Assembly: GCA_021769965.1 (NCBI GenBank)
Contig: JAETRU010000006.1
Location: 46,465 to 110,464, forward strand
Reading direction: 5' to 3'
Length of the DNA stretch: 64,000 bases
From: Eubacterium sp.
GTDB taxonomy: Bacteria; Bacillota; Clostridia; Peptostreptococcales; Anaerovoracaceae
Shown here: positions 15,655 through 24,333 of the stretch, piece after piece
Position numbering within the stretch: position 1 is the stretch's first letter
Layout of the letters: each line of letters starts with the position of its first letter
Position numbers and translations under genes: made by a program
The notes under the pieces: model-generated
The model's input: only the letters and a program-made list of their open reading frames with translations
Database searches by the model: none
Told to the model about the DNA's origin: nothing

Positions 15655-17913
15655 CTACAGCTTGGTAAATTCCGCATAGATGGCCTGCACAGCGGAGATA
15701 TAGTCAGCTTCATCTACGCCCAGCAGCATGTTGATTTTCTCGGAGCCGTGGTCGATGAGGCGGATATTGATCTTGCGGCTGGCGAGGGCGCCGAGAACCT
15801 TGACTGCCACGCCCGGGCCTGTAAACAGCTCCCGGCCCACCACCGCGATCATGGCGATATCGTGAGTGACGGTCACAGATGTTCCGCTGATCTCCTCGAT
15901 CCGGCCGATCAGTTCTTCTTCGCATTCTGTCAGTTCAGATTTACGGATCACGATAGTCAGAGAATCAATACCTGACAGAATATTTTTGATAGAAATATTT
16001 CTGGCAGAAAACAGCTGCAGAATTTCTGCGCGAAGCTCCGGCTGTTCACTGAAGCCCGGCTTTTCCACTACGATCGTGGTAAAGCCCTTCTTGCCTGAGA
16101 TGCCGGAAATGGACAATTTGCTCTGGTAATAATCCGCGTTCTTTACGATCAGAGTGCCGCTGTCCTCCGGACGATTGGTATTGCGGATGTTGATGGGTAT
16201 CTCCAGTTTGACCACCGGAAATACGGCGGCCTCATGCATGACGGCCGCGCCCATGTAGGACAGTTCCCGCAGTTCTTTATATGTAATGACCGGCACCGTC
16301 AGCGGATTGTCCACAATGCGCGGATCCGCTACGAGGAAGCCGGATACATCCGTCCAGTTTTCATAGATATCCGCGCCTACGGCTGCGGCTGCGATAGCGC
16401 CTGTCACGTCAGAGCCTCCCCGCGAGAAGGTCTTCAGCTGCCCGTCAGGCATGGTGCCGTAAAAGCCCGGGATCACAGCCCGCTCTGCCTTTGCCAGAAG
16501 TCCCCCCAGAACTTCTTTCGTCTTTGCCTCGTCGTAATTTCCGTTCTCGTCCAGCCAGATAGTTCCGAGCGCGTCGATAAAGGTAAAGCCTGTCAGCTCA
16601 GCCATGATGCGGGCGTTGAGATACTCGCCCCGGCTGATGATATAGTCCCGTTTTGACGGATCGCCGATGGCTTTTGGCAGTTCGGCAAATTCAGCGTCCA
16701 CGTCCAGAGATACGCCCAGACCCCGGACCAGCACCTTATAGCGTGCCTGAAGCTTTGGCAGGATCTCCTCTGCCTCGGCCTTCGGTTTCTCCGCGCACTG
16801 GATCAGCAGATCTGTGACCTTCTGATCGTCCTTGCTGCGCCTGCCGGGCGCGCTGACCACGATAAAACGCCGGGACGGATCCTCTTTGATAATGGCAACA
16901 GATTTGCGGAACTGCTCCGCGTCGGCCAGAGACGTACCGCCGAACTTGGCGACTTTGCAGTCGGCCTTCTCGCGGAAAATATCAGCCAGGGATTCATCGT
17001 CGATCTGGTTGATATCGTACTGGGTCGTCTGATAAACAAAGTAATTGAGCCAGTTGGAGTACAGCAGATTAGCGCAGGAACGCCATTTGACCACCGGCTC
17101 CTTCGTATCGTCATCCCCCGGGAAATAGTTGCACGGGATCTCCGGATCGATACCGGCGGCTTTGTCCCGCACATATTCTTTCAGCAGAGTATCCGCATCG
17201 TATTCGGAATGGCCCATGACAAAGATCTGCCGGTCGTTTTCTGATTTCACAGCAAAAACGCCTGCCTCATCGGAACTTGAAATAATCTTCAGTTCCGGCA
17301 CAGCCTCGATATCTTCTCTGTTGACTGTTGTATTTCTGGAATGGGGCACATAGAATTCATCGTCAAAACCGCGGAACAGCATGCCTTTCTTATAGTCCAG
17401 ATGATGCCTGAACACACCGGACAGCTTCTTCGGCAGCGTGTGCTTCTGAATGCCGTAGTGGTAATAAAGTCCGGCCTGGGCGCCCCAGCAGATATGAAAG
17501 GTGCTGTGGACGTGGCGTTTGGACCACTCCATGATCTCGCAGAGCTCATCCCAGTAATCTACCTGTTCAAACTCCATCAGTTCTACCGGAGCTCCGGTGA
17601 TGATCATACCGTCGTAGAACTTGTCCCGGACCTGATCAAAGGTTTTGTAGAAAGCGATCATGTGCTCTTCTGATGTATTGGAAGCCTTATGTGTACTGGT
17701 CTGCAGCAGCTCCAGTTCCACCTGCAGTGGCGTGTTTCCCAGCAGCCGGGTAAGCTGCGTTTCCGTATCCACCTTGGTCGGCATCAGATTCAGGATCAGG
17801 ATCTGCAGCGGTCTGATATCCTGAGTCATGGCTCTGGTATCAGTCATGACAAAGACATTTTCCTTGGTCAGGGTCTCAATAGCAGGTAAATTATTCGGTA
17901 CTTTAATTGGCAT
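15655..17913 (-). CDS. Fused homoserine O-acetyltransferase (MetA) - aspartokinase (LysC) protein
   Basis: A single 752-residue frame. Residues 1-310 are MetA: catalytic Cys142 (HICWGAQAG), His235 and Glu237 (MGHSEYD) are all present at the usual numbers, and residue 111 is Glu (TGAPVE), which in Bacillus cereus MetA selects acetyl-CoA over succinyl-CoA. From about 319 the chain continues as a class of aspartokinase: KFGGTS at 323-328, [10 protein letters not shown] in the kinase domain, then two ACT domains (about 600-752). The protein thus holds the first step of the aspartate pathway and the first methionine-specific step, both branch controls. There is no stop or frame change between them. 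The ATG at 17913 has AGGAGGAG. Effectors of the ACT domains cannot be read from sequence. Confidence 0.93.
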   Translation of the reverse strand: MPIKVPNNLPAIETLTKENVFVMTDTRAMTQDIRPLQILILNLMPTKVDTETQLTRLLGNTPLQVELELLQTSTHKASNTSEEHMIAFYKTFDQVRDKFYDGMIITGAPVELMEFEQVDYWDELCEIMEWSKRHVHSTFHICWGAQAGLYYHYGIQKHTLPKKLSGVFRHHLDYKKGMLFRGFDDEFYVPHSRNTTVNREDIEAVPELKIISSSDEAGVFAVKSENDRQIFVMGHSEYDADTLLKEYVRDKAAGIDPEIPCNYFPGDDDTKEPVVKWRSCANLLYSNWLNYFVYQTTQYDINQIDDESLADIFREKADCKVAKFGGTSLADAEQFRKSVAIIKEDPSRRFIVVSAPGRRSKDDQKVTDLLIQCAEKPKAEAEEILPKLQARYKVLVRGLGVSLDVDAEFAELPKAIGDPSKRDYIISRGEYLNARIMAELTGFTFIDALGTIWLDENGNYDEAKTKEVLGGLLAKAERAVIPGFYGTMPDGQLKTFSRGGSDVTGAIAAAAVGADIYENWTDVSGFLVADPRIVDNPLTVPVITYKELRELSYMGAAVMHEAAVFPVVKLEIPINIRNTNRPEDSGTLIVKNADYYQSKLSISGISGKKGFTTIVVEKPGFSEQPELRAEILQLFSARNISIKNILSGIDSLTIVIRKSELTECEEELIGRIEEISGTSVTVTHDIAMIAVVGRELFTGPGVAVKVLGALASRKINIRLIDHGSEKINMLLGVDEADYISAVQAIYAEFTKL

Positions 17914-17950
17914 ATGTAAACTCCTCCTGGTTCAGTTGGATTTTGGGTTT

Positions 17951-18102
17951 GGTTCGGCCGGCTCGGATTGGTTCAGCCTGTTTAGCGCGGTTCGACCGGC
18001 TCGGATTGGTTCAGCCTGTTTGGCGCGGTTCGGCCGGCTTGGTTTGGTTCAGCCGGCTTGGCGCGGTTCAGCCTGTTTGGCGCGGTTCGGCCGGCGCCGC
18101 AT
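17951..18102. repeat. 19-bp minisatellite, eight units, in the metA-lysC leader
   Basis: Eight units in perfect 19-base register start at 17951, 17970, 17989, 18008, 18027, 18046, 18065 and 18084. Two unit types mostly alternate: GGTTCGGCCGGCTCGGATT and GGTTCAGCCTGTTTGGCGC. A degenerate further copy lies at 17929-17950. The array sits between the promoter at 18120-18148 and the ribosome binding site, so it should be transcribed as untranslated leader. Confidence 0.85.
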
Positions 18103-18119
18103 TTCGCCTTAACATTACT

Positions 18120-18148
18120 ATTATGCGCTAAAATGACTGCGGTTGCAA
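18120..18148 (-). promoter_or_regulatory. Promoter of the metA-lysC operon
   Basis: On the minus strand TTGCAA, 17-base spacer, CATAAT. The predicted leader is about 200 bases, nearly all of it the 19-bp minisatellite. I saw no SAM riboswitch or T-box in it. Confidence 0.65.
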
Positions 18149-18204
18149 GATTTTTTTGCATAGCCCCGCGATTGCCCTGCAGTTGCCCCACAGTTCGGCA
18201 ATCT

Positions 18205-18487
18205 GTTCGGCACCTCTGCAGGAAACAACAAAATTGCCGAACTCTACCCACGAAGTTCAGCATTCTGTTCGGCACCTCTGCAGGAAACAACAAAATTGCC
18301 GAACTCTACCCACGAAGTTCGGCATTCTGTTCGGCACCTCTGCAGGAAACAGCAAAATTGCCGAACTCTACCCACGAAGTTCGGCATTCTGTTCGGCACC
18401 TCTGCAGGAAACAACAAAATTGCCGAACTCTATCCACGAAGTTCGGCATTCTGTTCGGCATCTAAGCAAGAAACAGCAAAATTGCCG
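18205..18487. repeat. Tandem 62-bp repeats, each a terminator-like hairpin
   Basis: Four full 62-base units begin at 18205, 18267, 18329 and 18391; a degraded fifth begins at 18453 and a short partial copy precedes 18205. Each unit holds the perfect 9-bp inverted repeat TGCCGAACT / AGTTCGGCA around a 10-base loop. On the minus strand each hairpin is followed by ATTTTGTTGTTT, so they look like tandem transcription terminators behind the CAP-domain gene. Confidence 0.85.
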
Positions 18488-18520
18488 TCTGCCTTTTATC
18501 TCGCAATGCTTCATGCCTCC

Positions 18521-19599
18521 TTAATCAGCAAGAAACAGCTGTACAGAAGTTCCCGCATATGTTGAAGCATTGGAGTTGTAAACATAAGCTGTCGCCATAG
18601 AAGTAAAATTCTTGTCGAGCATATTAGCACGGTGGCCCGGAGAAGCCTTCCACTGTTCAAAATATGCTTTGGCGGCTTCCTTCGGATCTGCGAAATACGC
18701 AGAATTCCATGCCAGATTTTCACCAGCACCGCGATATGTCAGATTCAAGTTCAGATCGTCGAAAACAGTAAAGAAGCGTCCTAACGTTCCCTGCTTCGTA
18801 TACCGGCTATGTGCCAGATCCGGCGACTTCCACGCTTCTAACACACGCAGATCCGCGGCAGCCTGGATCTTGTCAGCATAGGTCAGTTTGGAAACACCGT
18901 TTTCCGCCCGGAATGCATTGACCAGACGCAGCATTTCCTGCTGATAAACTGTATCAAATGTATCCTTGTACACCGTGATCTTGCAAGTCGCCACAGCGCC
19001 GTTATGTGCTTTTGCCGTGATCGTCGCAGTGCCTTCTCCCTGCGCTTTGACAACGCCGGTGCTGCTGACAGTTGCAACCTTTTTGCTGGAGCTGGTCCAT
19101 TTGACTGTCTTTGACGGCGCCTTCGCAGTCACTGACGCCTGCAGCCTGAAGGTCTTTCCTTCGCACAATTCCCGCTGGACGCGTTCAGCGAAATCTTTGT
19201 AACTACGCCGGTCTTTGAAGAAACGCTGGCGCTGAACGCCGACTTATTCCCGCCTGCCAGTGCCCGAACCTTATACTTATATGTAGTGCTCTTTGCCAGG
19301 CCGGTAAACTTGACGGATAAGGCCGAAGTGGTCTTCACCAGCTTCCAGGACTTTGTCTTGCTATAGTAACGGTAAACCTGATACTTTTCCGCACCGGCGG
19401 CTTTATTCCAGGAAACTTTTATAGTTGTCGTGCCGGAAGACAGCGCTTTGACACCGGACGGAGCCGAAACGGCAGTTTCTTCCGCGGCACTGATGCTTTC
19501 TCCATCAAAGGTATCCGCAAAGGCCAGCTGCGCGCCGCCCAGTGACAGCGTCAAAGCTATACAAAGCATCAAAAGAAATATACGATGATTCTTCCTCAT
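18521..19599 (-). pseudogene. Secreted CAP/SCP-domain protein with FN3 and Big_2 domains, broken by a 1-base frameshift
   Basis: Two frames together make one protein. The first (ATG at 19599, after AGGTGA) encodes a signal peptide (about 1-29), a fibronectin type III domain (APSGVKAL ... TYKYKVRAL) and the first strand of a bacterial Ig-like domain (VTKISLNASSG), then runs out of frame and stops at 19129. The second frame resumes at once with LCEGKTFRLQ, the rest of the Ig-like domain, and a CAP/SCP domain (MLRLVNAFRAENG, GENLAW, HRANML) ending at 18521. One missing base near 19167-19173 explains the break. It may be real or a sequencing error. Intact, it would be a roughly 360-residue wall or secreted protein of unknown role. 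Confidence 0.8.
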
Positions 19600-19687
19600 C
19601 TTTTTATCACCTGACTTTCCATTATTTTTTTTATAGTATAACACAAGATGGCGCCGCAGATAAAGAGAATTTTATCAAAAAACTCCA

Positions 19688-19715
19688 TTGCAGGGGGTCT
19701 CGCCTGTGGTATACT
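19688..19715 (+). promoter_or_regulatory. Promoter of the alkyltransferase-like gene
   Basis: TTGCAG, 16-base spacer, TATACT, about 42 bases before the start codon. Confidence 0.6.
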
Positions 19716-19756
19716 AAACCCATAGCTATCGACAACAGATTTACAGGAGAAACGCA

Positions 19757-20092
19757 ATGGATTCATTTTTTGAAGAAGTATACAGCATCGTTGCCAGGAT
19801 TCCCTGCGGCAGGGTCATGTCCTACGGCCAGATCGCCAAAGTTCTGGACCGGCCCCGTTCTGCCCGCATGGTCGGATGGGCTATGCGCCGCTGCCCGGAA
19901 GGTCTGCCGTGGCACCGGGTCATCAAAGGAGACGGCAGCATTGCCAGCGGCGTTCTGCCGGATCTGGGCAGACAGCTTTTGATGGAGGAAGGCGTCGCTT
20001 TTCTGGATGACGGCCGGGTGGACATGGAGCAGTCCAGGTGGGAGTACTGCCCGCCGGATGCCCAACAGGATGCATGGACGGAACAGCTGTGA
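19757..20092 (+). CDS. Alkyltransferase-like (ATL) DNA damage-recognition protein
   Basis: A 111-residue protein equivalent to the DNA-binding half of O6-alkylguanine-DNA alkyltransferase. The helix-turn-helix (VMSYGQIAKVLDRPRSARMVGWAM) with its arginine finger is intact, but the active-site PCHRV reads PWHRV (about 51-55): Trp replaces the alkyl-accepting Cys. This is the mark of ATL proteins, which bind O6-alkylguanine and hand it to nucleotide excision repair rather than repairing it themselves. ATG at 19757 follows GGAGAA. It stands alone on the plus strand between minus-strand genes. Confidence 0.88.
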   Translation: MDSFFEEVYSIVARIPCGRVMSYGQIAKVLDRPRSARMVGWAMRRCPEGLPWHRVIKGDGSIASGVLPDLGRQLLMEEGVAFLDDGRVDMEQSRWEYCPPDAQQDAWTEQL

Positions 20093-20140
20093 CAGGCCAG
20101 CGCTGTCAGAAGTGCCGCGCAGGTTCTGCCGCTTTGACAT

Positions 20141-20330
20141 TTGGGCTTTTTCCGCCGGATACGCATAAAAAGCCCAACTTTTGACCAGATCTGCTGGGCT
20201 TTTATAACAAAAAACTACGAAAAAACCCAATTTCACCCCTGCCAATCGGCAGTTTGAGGCATAAAATTGGGTTTTTTTGATGAATTTAAACGGTTCAGCC
20301 CAAGGAAATCGGGTAAACCTTGGGCTTTTT
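20141..20330. terminator. Cluster of three long terminator-like hairpins
   Basis: Three stems in a row: TTGGGCTTTTT / AAAAAGCCCAA (20141-20151 with 20167-20177, 11 bp), a 14-bp stem (20220-20233 with 20264-20277) enclosing a small CTGCC/GGCAG stem, and AGCCCAAGG / CCTTGGGCT (20297-20305 with 20318-20326) followed by TTTTT. They separate the convergent ATL and PurF-like genes and can stop transcription from both sides. All share a core like TTGGG(C)TTTTT. Confidence 0.75.
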
Positions 20331-20380
20331 GAGGTCAAATAACCGATTTAGCCCAAACTCTGCACCGGCGGCACAGCTTT

Positions 20381-21790
20381 CTATTCTCTGCCGTCCCAGC
20401 AGTAGGTACACAGCTTATTCTGCGGCAGGCCGGTGGCCGCCAGCATGTCGTCCAGACGATTGAAGCGCAGCGTGGTGAAACCCATGTCCTTGCAGATCTC
20501 GTCTACCATCTTTTCATACTTTTCGCTTTCAGGATCCGCGTATTCCTTCAGAATCTCCGGATCGGTGACGATGCCGTTTTCCAGCCGCGCGATGACTCTC
20601 CGCGTGATCAGATCCATCTCAGAGGTGGAGCGGGAGAAGTTGAGATATTTACAGCCGTACAGGATCGGCGGACAGGCCGGTCTGACGTGGACAGCCTTCG
20701 CTCCGCACTGATACAGAAACTCTACCGTCTCCCTCAGCTGGGTTCCGCGGACGATGGAATCGTCGATGATGATCATGGTCTTATCCTCGATCAGATCGTT
20801 GACAGCCAGCAGCTTCATCTTTGCGATCAGGTTCCGCTTGCTCTGGATCGTCGGCATGAAAGACCGCGGCCAGGTCGGCGTATATTTAATGAACGGGCGG
20901 GAGAAAGGAATGCCTGATTCGTTGGCGTATCCCACAGCGTGAGCGATGCCTGAGTCCGGCACGCCTGCTACGATATCCGCGTCCACGTCATCTCTCTGCG
21001 CCATTTTCATACCGCAGATATTCCGCATCTTCTCCACAGAAATACCTTCGTAGGCGCTGGCCGGATAACCGTAGTATACCCACAGGAAGGTGCATATCTT
21101 CATTTCTTCGTTAGGATTCAGCAGTGTCACGCAGTTTTTGTCGTTGATGACGACGATCTCCCCCGGTCCCAGCTCTTTGTAATCGCTGTAGCCCAGATTT
21201 TTGTACGCGAAGTTTTCAAAGGACACGCAGAATGCGTCCTCTTTCTTTCCGACCACGATCGGCGTCCTGCCGTATTTATCTCTGGCCGCGTAAATACCCG
21301 CCTGATTCATGACCAGAACGGACAGAGAACCGTCTATGGATTCCTGCGCATAATGGATCCCTTCAATGATATTTTCTTTCTGATTGATCAAAGCGGCAAC
21401 CAGCTCAGTAGCATTGACTTCGCCGCCGCTCATCTCCAGGAAGTGGGCGTGTCCCGTATCAAAGAGCCCCTGCACCAGCGCGTCGCTGTTATTGATCTTT
21501 CCCACGGTGGTCAAAGCGTATGTGCCGTGGTGGGAACGGATGATCAAAGGCTGCGGCTCGTAGTCCGAAATGCATCCGATGCCCATGGTCCCGTGCATCT
21601 GATTGACATCCTTGTCAAACTTTGTTCTGAAAGGTGCATTCTCTATATTATGGATAGACCGGTTGAACTTCCCGTTTCCGAATACGGCCATGCCGCCCCG
21701 GCGGGTTCCCAGATGGGAATGATAATCAATTCCGAAAAATAAATCAAATACGCAATCCTGCTGCGCTGCTACGCCAAAAAAACCGCCCAT
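20381..21790 (-). CDS. PurF-like amidophosphoribosyltransferase paralogue lacking the N-terminal Cys
   Basis: A 469-residue protein with the PurF layout: class II glutamine amidotransferase domain (about 1-230) and a phosphoribosyltransferase domain with an intact PRPP loop (MIIIDDSIVRGTQL, about 340-353), ending in a CTYCWDG motif. True PurF needs a mature N-terminal Cys as glutaminase nucleophile; here the start is MGGFFGVAA, with Gly in that place, and the RGQE-G motif reads GTRRGGM. Either it uses ammonia or it has another role linked to PRPP. The ATG at 21790 has GGAGAGAAG; no upstream Cys start is apparent. It stands alone rather than in a pur operon. Confidence 0.75.
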   Translation of the reverse strand: MGGFFGVAAQQDCVFDLFFGIDYHSHLGTRRGGMAVFGNGKFNRSIHNIENAPFRTKFDKDVNQMHGTMGIGCISDYEPQPLIIRSHHGTYALTTVGKINNSDALVQGLFDTGHAHFLEMSGGEVNATELVAALINQKENIIEGIHYAQESIDGSLSVLVMNQAGIYAARDKYGRTPIVVGKKEDAFCVSFENFAYKNLGYSDYKELGPGEIVVINDKNCVTLLNPNEEMKICTFLWVYYGYPASAYEGISVEKMRNICGMKMAQRDDVDADIVAGVPDSGIAHAVGYANESGIPFSRPFIKYTPTWPRSFMPTIQSKRNLIAKMKLLAVNDLIEDKTMIIIDDSIVRGTQLRETVEFLYQCGAKAVHVRPACPPILYGCKYLNFSRSTSEMDLITRRVIARLENGIVTDPEILKEYADPESEKYEKMVDEICKDMGFTTLRFNRLDDMLAATGLPQNKLCTYCWDGRE

Positions 21791-21808
21791 TCTTCTCTCC
21801 TTACCTAT

Positions 21809-21859
21809 AAAACGTTCGTGTTTTACAATATATTTTTTCTAATAACGCTGAAAACGTTC
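21809..21859 (-). promoter_or_regulatory. Two direct repeats upstream of the PurF-like gene
   Basis: The 9-mer GAACGTTTT (minus strand) occurs at 21809-21817 and 21851-21859, 42 bases apart; the latter is inside the small palindrome GCTGAAAACGTTCAGC. They faintly resemble PurR boxes (CGAAC core) but the match is partial. Confidence 0.3.
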
Positions 21860-22000
21860 AGCACTACATTACCCATTCTAGCACAAAACATCAGTGCTCG
21901 CTACGGTTAACCGCATAAAAGTGAACAAAAAACCAAAGCTTTTTTCAGTTTGTGTGTCATATTGGAAACTTTTTAACGCTGATGAGGGTAAAATGTTCGT

Positions 22001-23332
22001 CTATCGGCACAGTTTTTCCCCGATCACAGCCTGCTGCTCTTTTGTCAGATCAAAATCAGCTTCCACCGAAATGATCTTGTTTTCACAGAGAATCAGCCAT
22101 GTTTTCCAGCTGCTGTCGGAGGTACTGCACAGATATGCCTCCCGCGCGCCGAAGAACTCCGGTGATATCTGCCGCACATCCCGGCTGCCGTCGGTAAGAT
22201 ACCCATAGCGTTCCTTCAGAACCTTCTGGCAGATCTCATCGTTTCCGCCAGTATATATATCGTAATAAAACGACAGCCCTTTCTGATTTTCAGAAAAATC
22301 ACTGCCCGATTCCCGCCGCAGGAAGATAAATCCCTCGTTGCTGCAGATGCGGTCCGGCCGGCCCGTAGTCTCTATGCCCAGATCCTCCATGGATACCCGC
22401 AGCCTGTCGCTGCCGGGAGCTGTATCCAGCTTTGTCACGATCAGCATAAGACCTGTAATAAAAATCAGCAGGGCCGCGATAAACACTGCGCCGTATTTCA
22501 CATTGCTGCTCCTGCCTCCGGTTCCCCTGCGGGCGTCGCGACGCTGCAAATAAAAGATCAGAGCCAGAGAGACCGCGCCCACCAGCAGAAGCCAGAGGAG
22601 CGGAAGATCTGTGACCCGTCCTCCGCTATGCCATAATACTGCCGCGAAACACCCCAGGATCCATACAGCTATATAAATATCGGCAAAAATATCTGCCGCT
22701 TTTTCAACTTTTGAATCTTTACGGTAAACCGCCGGTTCCCCGCGGCTGACCGCCTTTTTCGCGCCTGCATACCACAGGAAATATCTTACGATGCCGATCA
22801 GCGCTATAACTATGCCCACCGGTCCGCTAAAAAGCGCTATCTCATACCTTCCGCTCAGATACTCGTTGCAGCCCGGATTCCAGCAGCACTGCCACAGCAA
22901 AAACAGGGCAACACATATTACGACAACAGACGGCAGCACCGCACCGGTCAGGCACTTGTGATGAACCTGCTGCAGCTTCACTGCCGGATCCGTATGAATC
23001 GGTTCCGCGTCCAGATCCTCCGTCGTAAATATCTGCAGCATATTATCCTCAAAGATTCGTTTCCAGCCTGCCGCCTGACAAAACGCAGCAAATTCATCTC
23101 TTTCTTCAGCGATATCCGAACAGACCACCTCGCAGGCCACTTTGATCCGGCGCTTTTCTGCACGACGAAAGCCCAGACCGCCGGACATACTGGTCAGTTC
23201 CCAGCCTTCCGCCGCCTGCTCACTGATGATCTCCTCCAGCGTATCCAGCTCATTACATGCGAACTTTCCGCGAATGATCTTGGTATCGGGGTCTTTCCTG
23301 CCCCACTGCCTTTGCCTTTCATTCCTCTTCAT
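22001..23332 (-). CDS. DUF2812-type membrane protein
   Basis: A 443-residue protein. Its N-terminal part (about 15-110) has the DUF2812 pattern: an AAEGWEL phrase (the protein's own EQAAEGWELTSM), then a second alpha/beta segment ending in WKRIFEDNMLQIFTTED. Five to six membrane helices follow (about 135-300) and a soluble C-terminal domain (about 300-443) closes it. DUF2812 proteins usually sit beside a transcription regulator, often PadR; here the upstream neighbour is an XRE-type regulator 71 bases away. I chose the ATG at 23332, preceded by GAGGTGAGG. Function is unknown. Confidence 0.7.
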   Translation of the reverse strand: MKRNERQRQWGRKDPDTKIIRGKFACNELDTLEEIISEQAAEGWELTSMSGGLGFRRAEKRRIKVACEVVCSDIAEERDEFAAFCQAAGWKRIFEDNMLQIFTTEDLDAEPIHTDPAVKLQQVHHKCLTGAVLPSVVVICVALFLLWQCCWNPGCNEYLSGRYEIALFSGPVGIVIALIGIVRYFLWYAGAKKAVSRGEPAVYRKDSKVEKAADIFADIYIAVWILGCFAAVLWHSGGRVTDLPLLWLLLVGAVSLALIFYLQRRDARRGTGGRSSNVKYGAVFIAALLIFITGLMLIVTKLDTAPGSDRLRVSMEDLGIETTGRPDRICSNEGFIFLRRESGSDFSENQKGLSFYYDIYTGGNDEICQKVLKERYGYLTDGSRDVRQISPEFFGAREAYLCSTSDSSWKTWLILCENKIISVEADFDLTKEQQAVIGEKLCR

Positions 23333-23403
23333 TTCCCTCACCTCTGTAAAATCTGCAAAGATCCTCGATCAGCAGCAGATGCTGCTCCTGCGCTTTGATC
23401 ACT

Positions 23404-23919
23404 CTATCTCTTCATCTCCCTGCAGACCGCGTCCAGCTTCTCCTTATCGATCGCCCCGGACGCGATAGTCTGATTCACCCAAAGCTGAAGAGAATCTACA
23501 GTCAGTGAAAGATGCTCCAGCTGCATTTTGATGCTGGCAAAATCGTGAAGCTCGTCATCCTCAATTCTGCCGTCCGCCACGATCTCGATCAGCCGGTCCT
23601 TCTCCTTATTCAGGGAATTCAGCGACGCCAGCATCTCAATGACGATCTCGGACAGAGTCTTCGCCTTGATCTTCGGAACATATTCTCTGCCGATACGGCA
23701 CACCTGCGAACAATAATAATTGCAGAGTTCCGGTTCCTTATACGCCTTCGACATCGCATAAACGTCATCCGGATGCGGTTCCACTTTGCCGCTCTCTATC
23801 TTCTCTATGCGGCTTTCCGAAATATAAGTCGCCTCGCTCGCCTGCTGCCGTGTCATTTCCGCTTTCTGCCGTCTGTCACAGTAGATGTTTTCACCTAAAT
23901 TCAAAGATTTTCTTCCCAT
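23404..23919 (-). CDS. XRE-family helix-turn-helix regulator
   Basis: A 171-residue protein with an N-terminal XRE HTH (about 8-62: RQKAEMTRQQASEATYISESRIEKIES, split here for length), followed by a region with Cys residues (NYYCSQVCRIG) and a long helical, coiled-coil-like C-terminus. It probably represses or activates its own operon with the DUF2812 gene. The ATG at 23919 has AAGGGGAAG and a clear promoter upstream. No known ligand. Confidence 0.8.
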   Translation of the reverse strand: MGRKSLNLGENIYCDRRQKAEMTRQQASEATYISESRIEKIESGKVEPHPDDVYAMSKAYKEPELCNYYCSQVCRIGREYVPKIKAKTLSEIVIEMLASLNSLNKEKDRLIEIVADGRIEDDELHDFASIKMQLEHLSLTVDSLQLWVNQTIASGAIDKEKLDAVCREMKR

Positions 23920-23964
23920 GCGCTTCCCCTTCGATATGATATATTGTACTACTCAGATATTTAC

Positions 23965-23992
23965 ATTATAACAGAAATTGGTCCGCCGTAAA
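23965..23992 (-). promoter_or_regulatory. Promoter of the XRE/DUF2812 operon
   Basis: On the minus strand TTTACG, 16-base spacer, TATAAT, about 45 bases before the regulator's start codon. Confidence 0.6.
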
Positions 23993-23995
23993 GTA

Positions 23996-24333
23996 AAAAC
24001 CGCAGTTACTGCCGAAAATCTTCCTGCGTGATCTTCAAAACCTGCCATTTATCCGCGGCGCAGCAGCGTATTTTGTCAGATCATACGAATTAGCCCGTCT
24101 TAATTCGCCGGACTGTGTCTTTAACAAATCCCCGCTTTGCGCTAAAATAGTAATTGCAAAAGGGATATAGCTTAACCGCCAGTCAGCAGGTTCAGGGGCG
24201 CTGACCGGCAAAATGAAAATGTACGATGAAAACACGGGCCGCTGAAAAAATAACGGCCGCAGCGCTGACTGGATCCACTTCAGTCAGCTTTTACATTGGC
24301 TGCAGATATAAGTGCAGTACTCTGGTTAAAATG
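23996..24333. other. Intergenic stretch without a supported gene
   Basis: About 340 bases with no credible gene. A 66-codon minus-strand frame (24035-24235) has no good ribosome site or domain. A motif GCGCTAAAATAGTAATTGCAA near 24139-24160 recalls the sequence around the metA-lysC promoter (GCGCTAAAATGAC...TTGCAA), but lacks a -10. Confidence 0.5.

Noticed and set aside
17914..18113. SAM riboswitch or T-box in the metA-lysC leader
   Set aside because: The leader is almost entirely minisatellite; no conserved riboswitch core or T-box sequence was found.
17828..18131. Plus-strand frames across the 19-bp repeat (RLGLVQPVWRGSA-type repeats)
   Set aside because: They are open only because the 19-bp unit lacks stops; no ribosome site and antiparallel to metA-lysC.
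18205..18487. CRISPR array
   Set aside because: The whole 62-base unit is conserved, with no unique spacers, and no cas genes are present.
18058..18565. Plus-strand repeat-encoded frames across the 62-bp array
   Set aside because: Three overlapping frames stay open through the same repeat, which is expected from repetition, not coding.
24035..24235. 66-codon minus-strand frame between the XRE and lipoprotein genes
   Set aside because: No ribosome site or domain; proline- and stop-rich surroundings.
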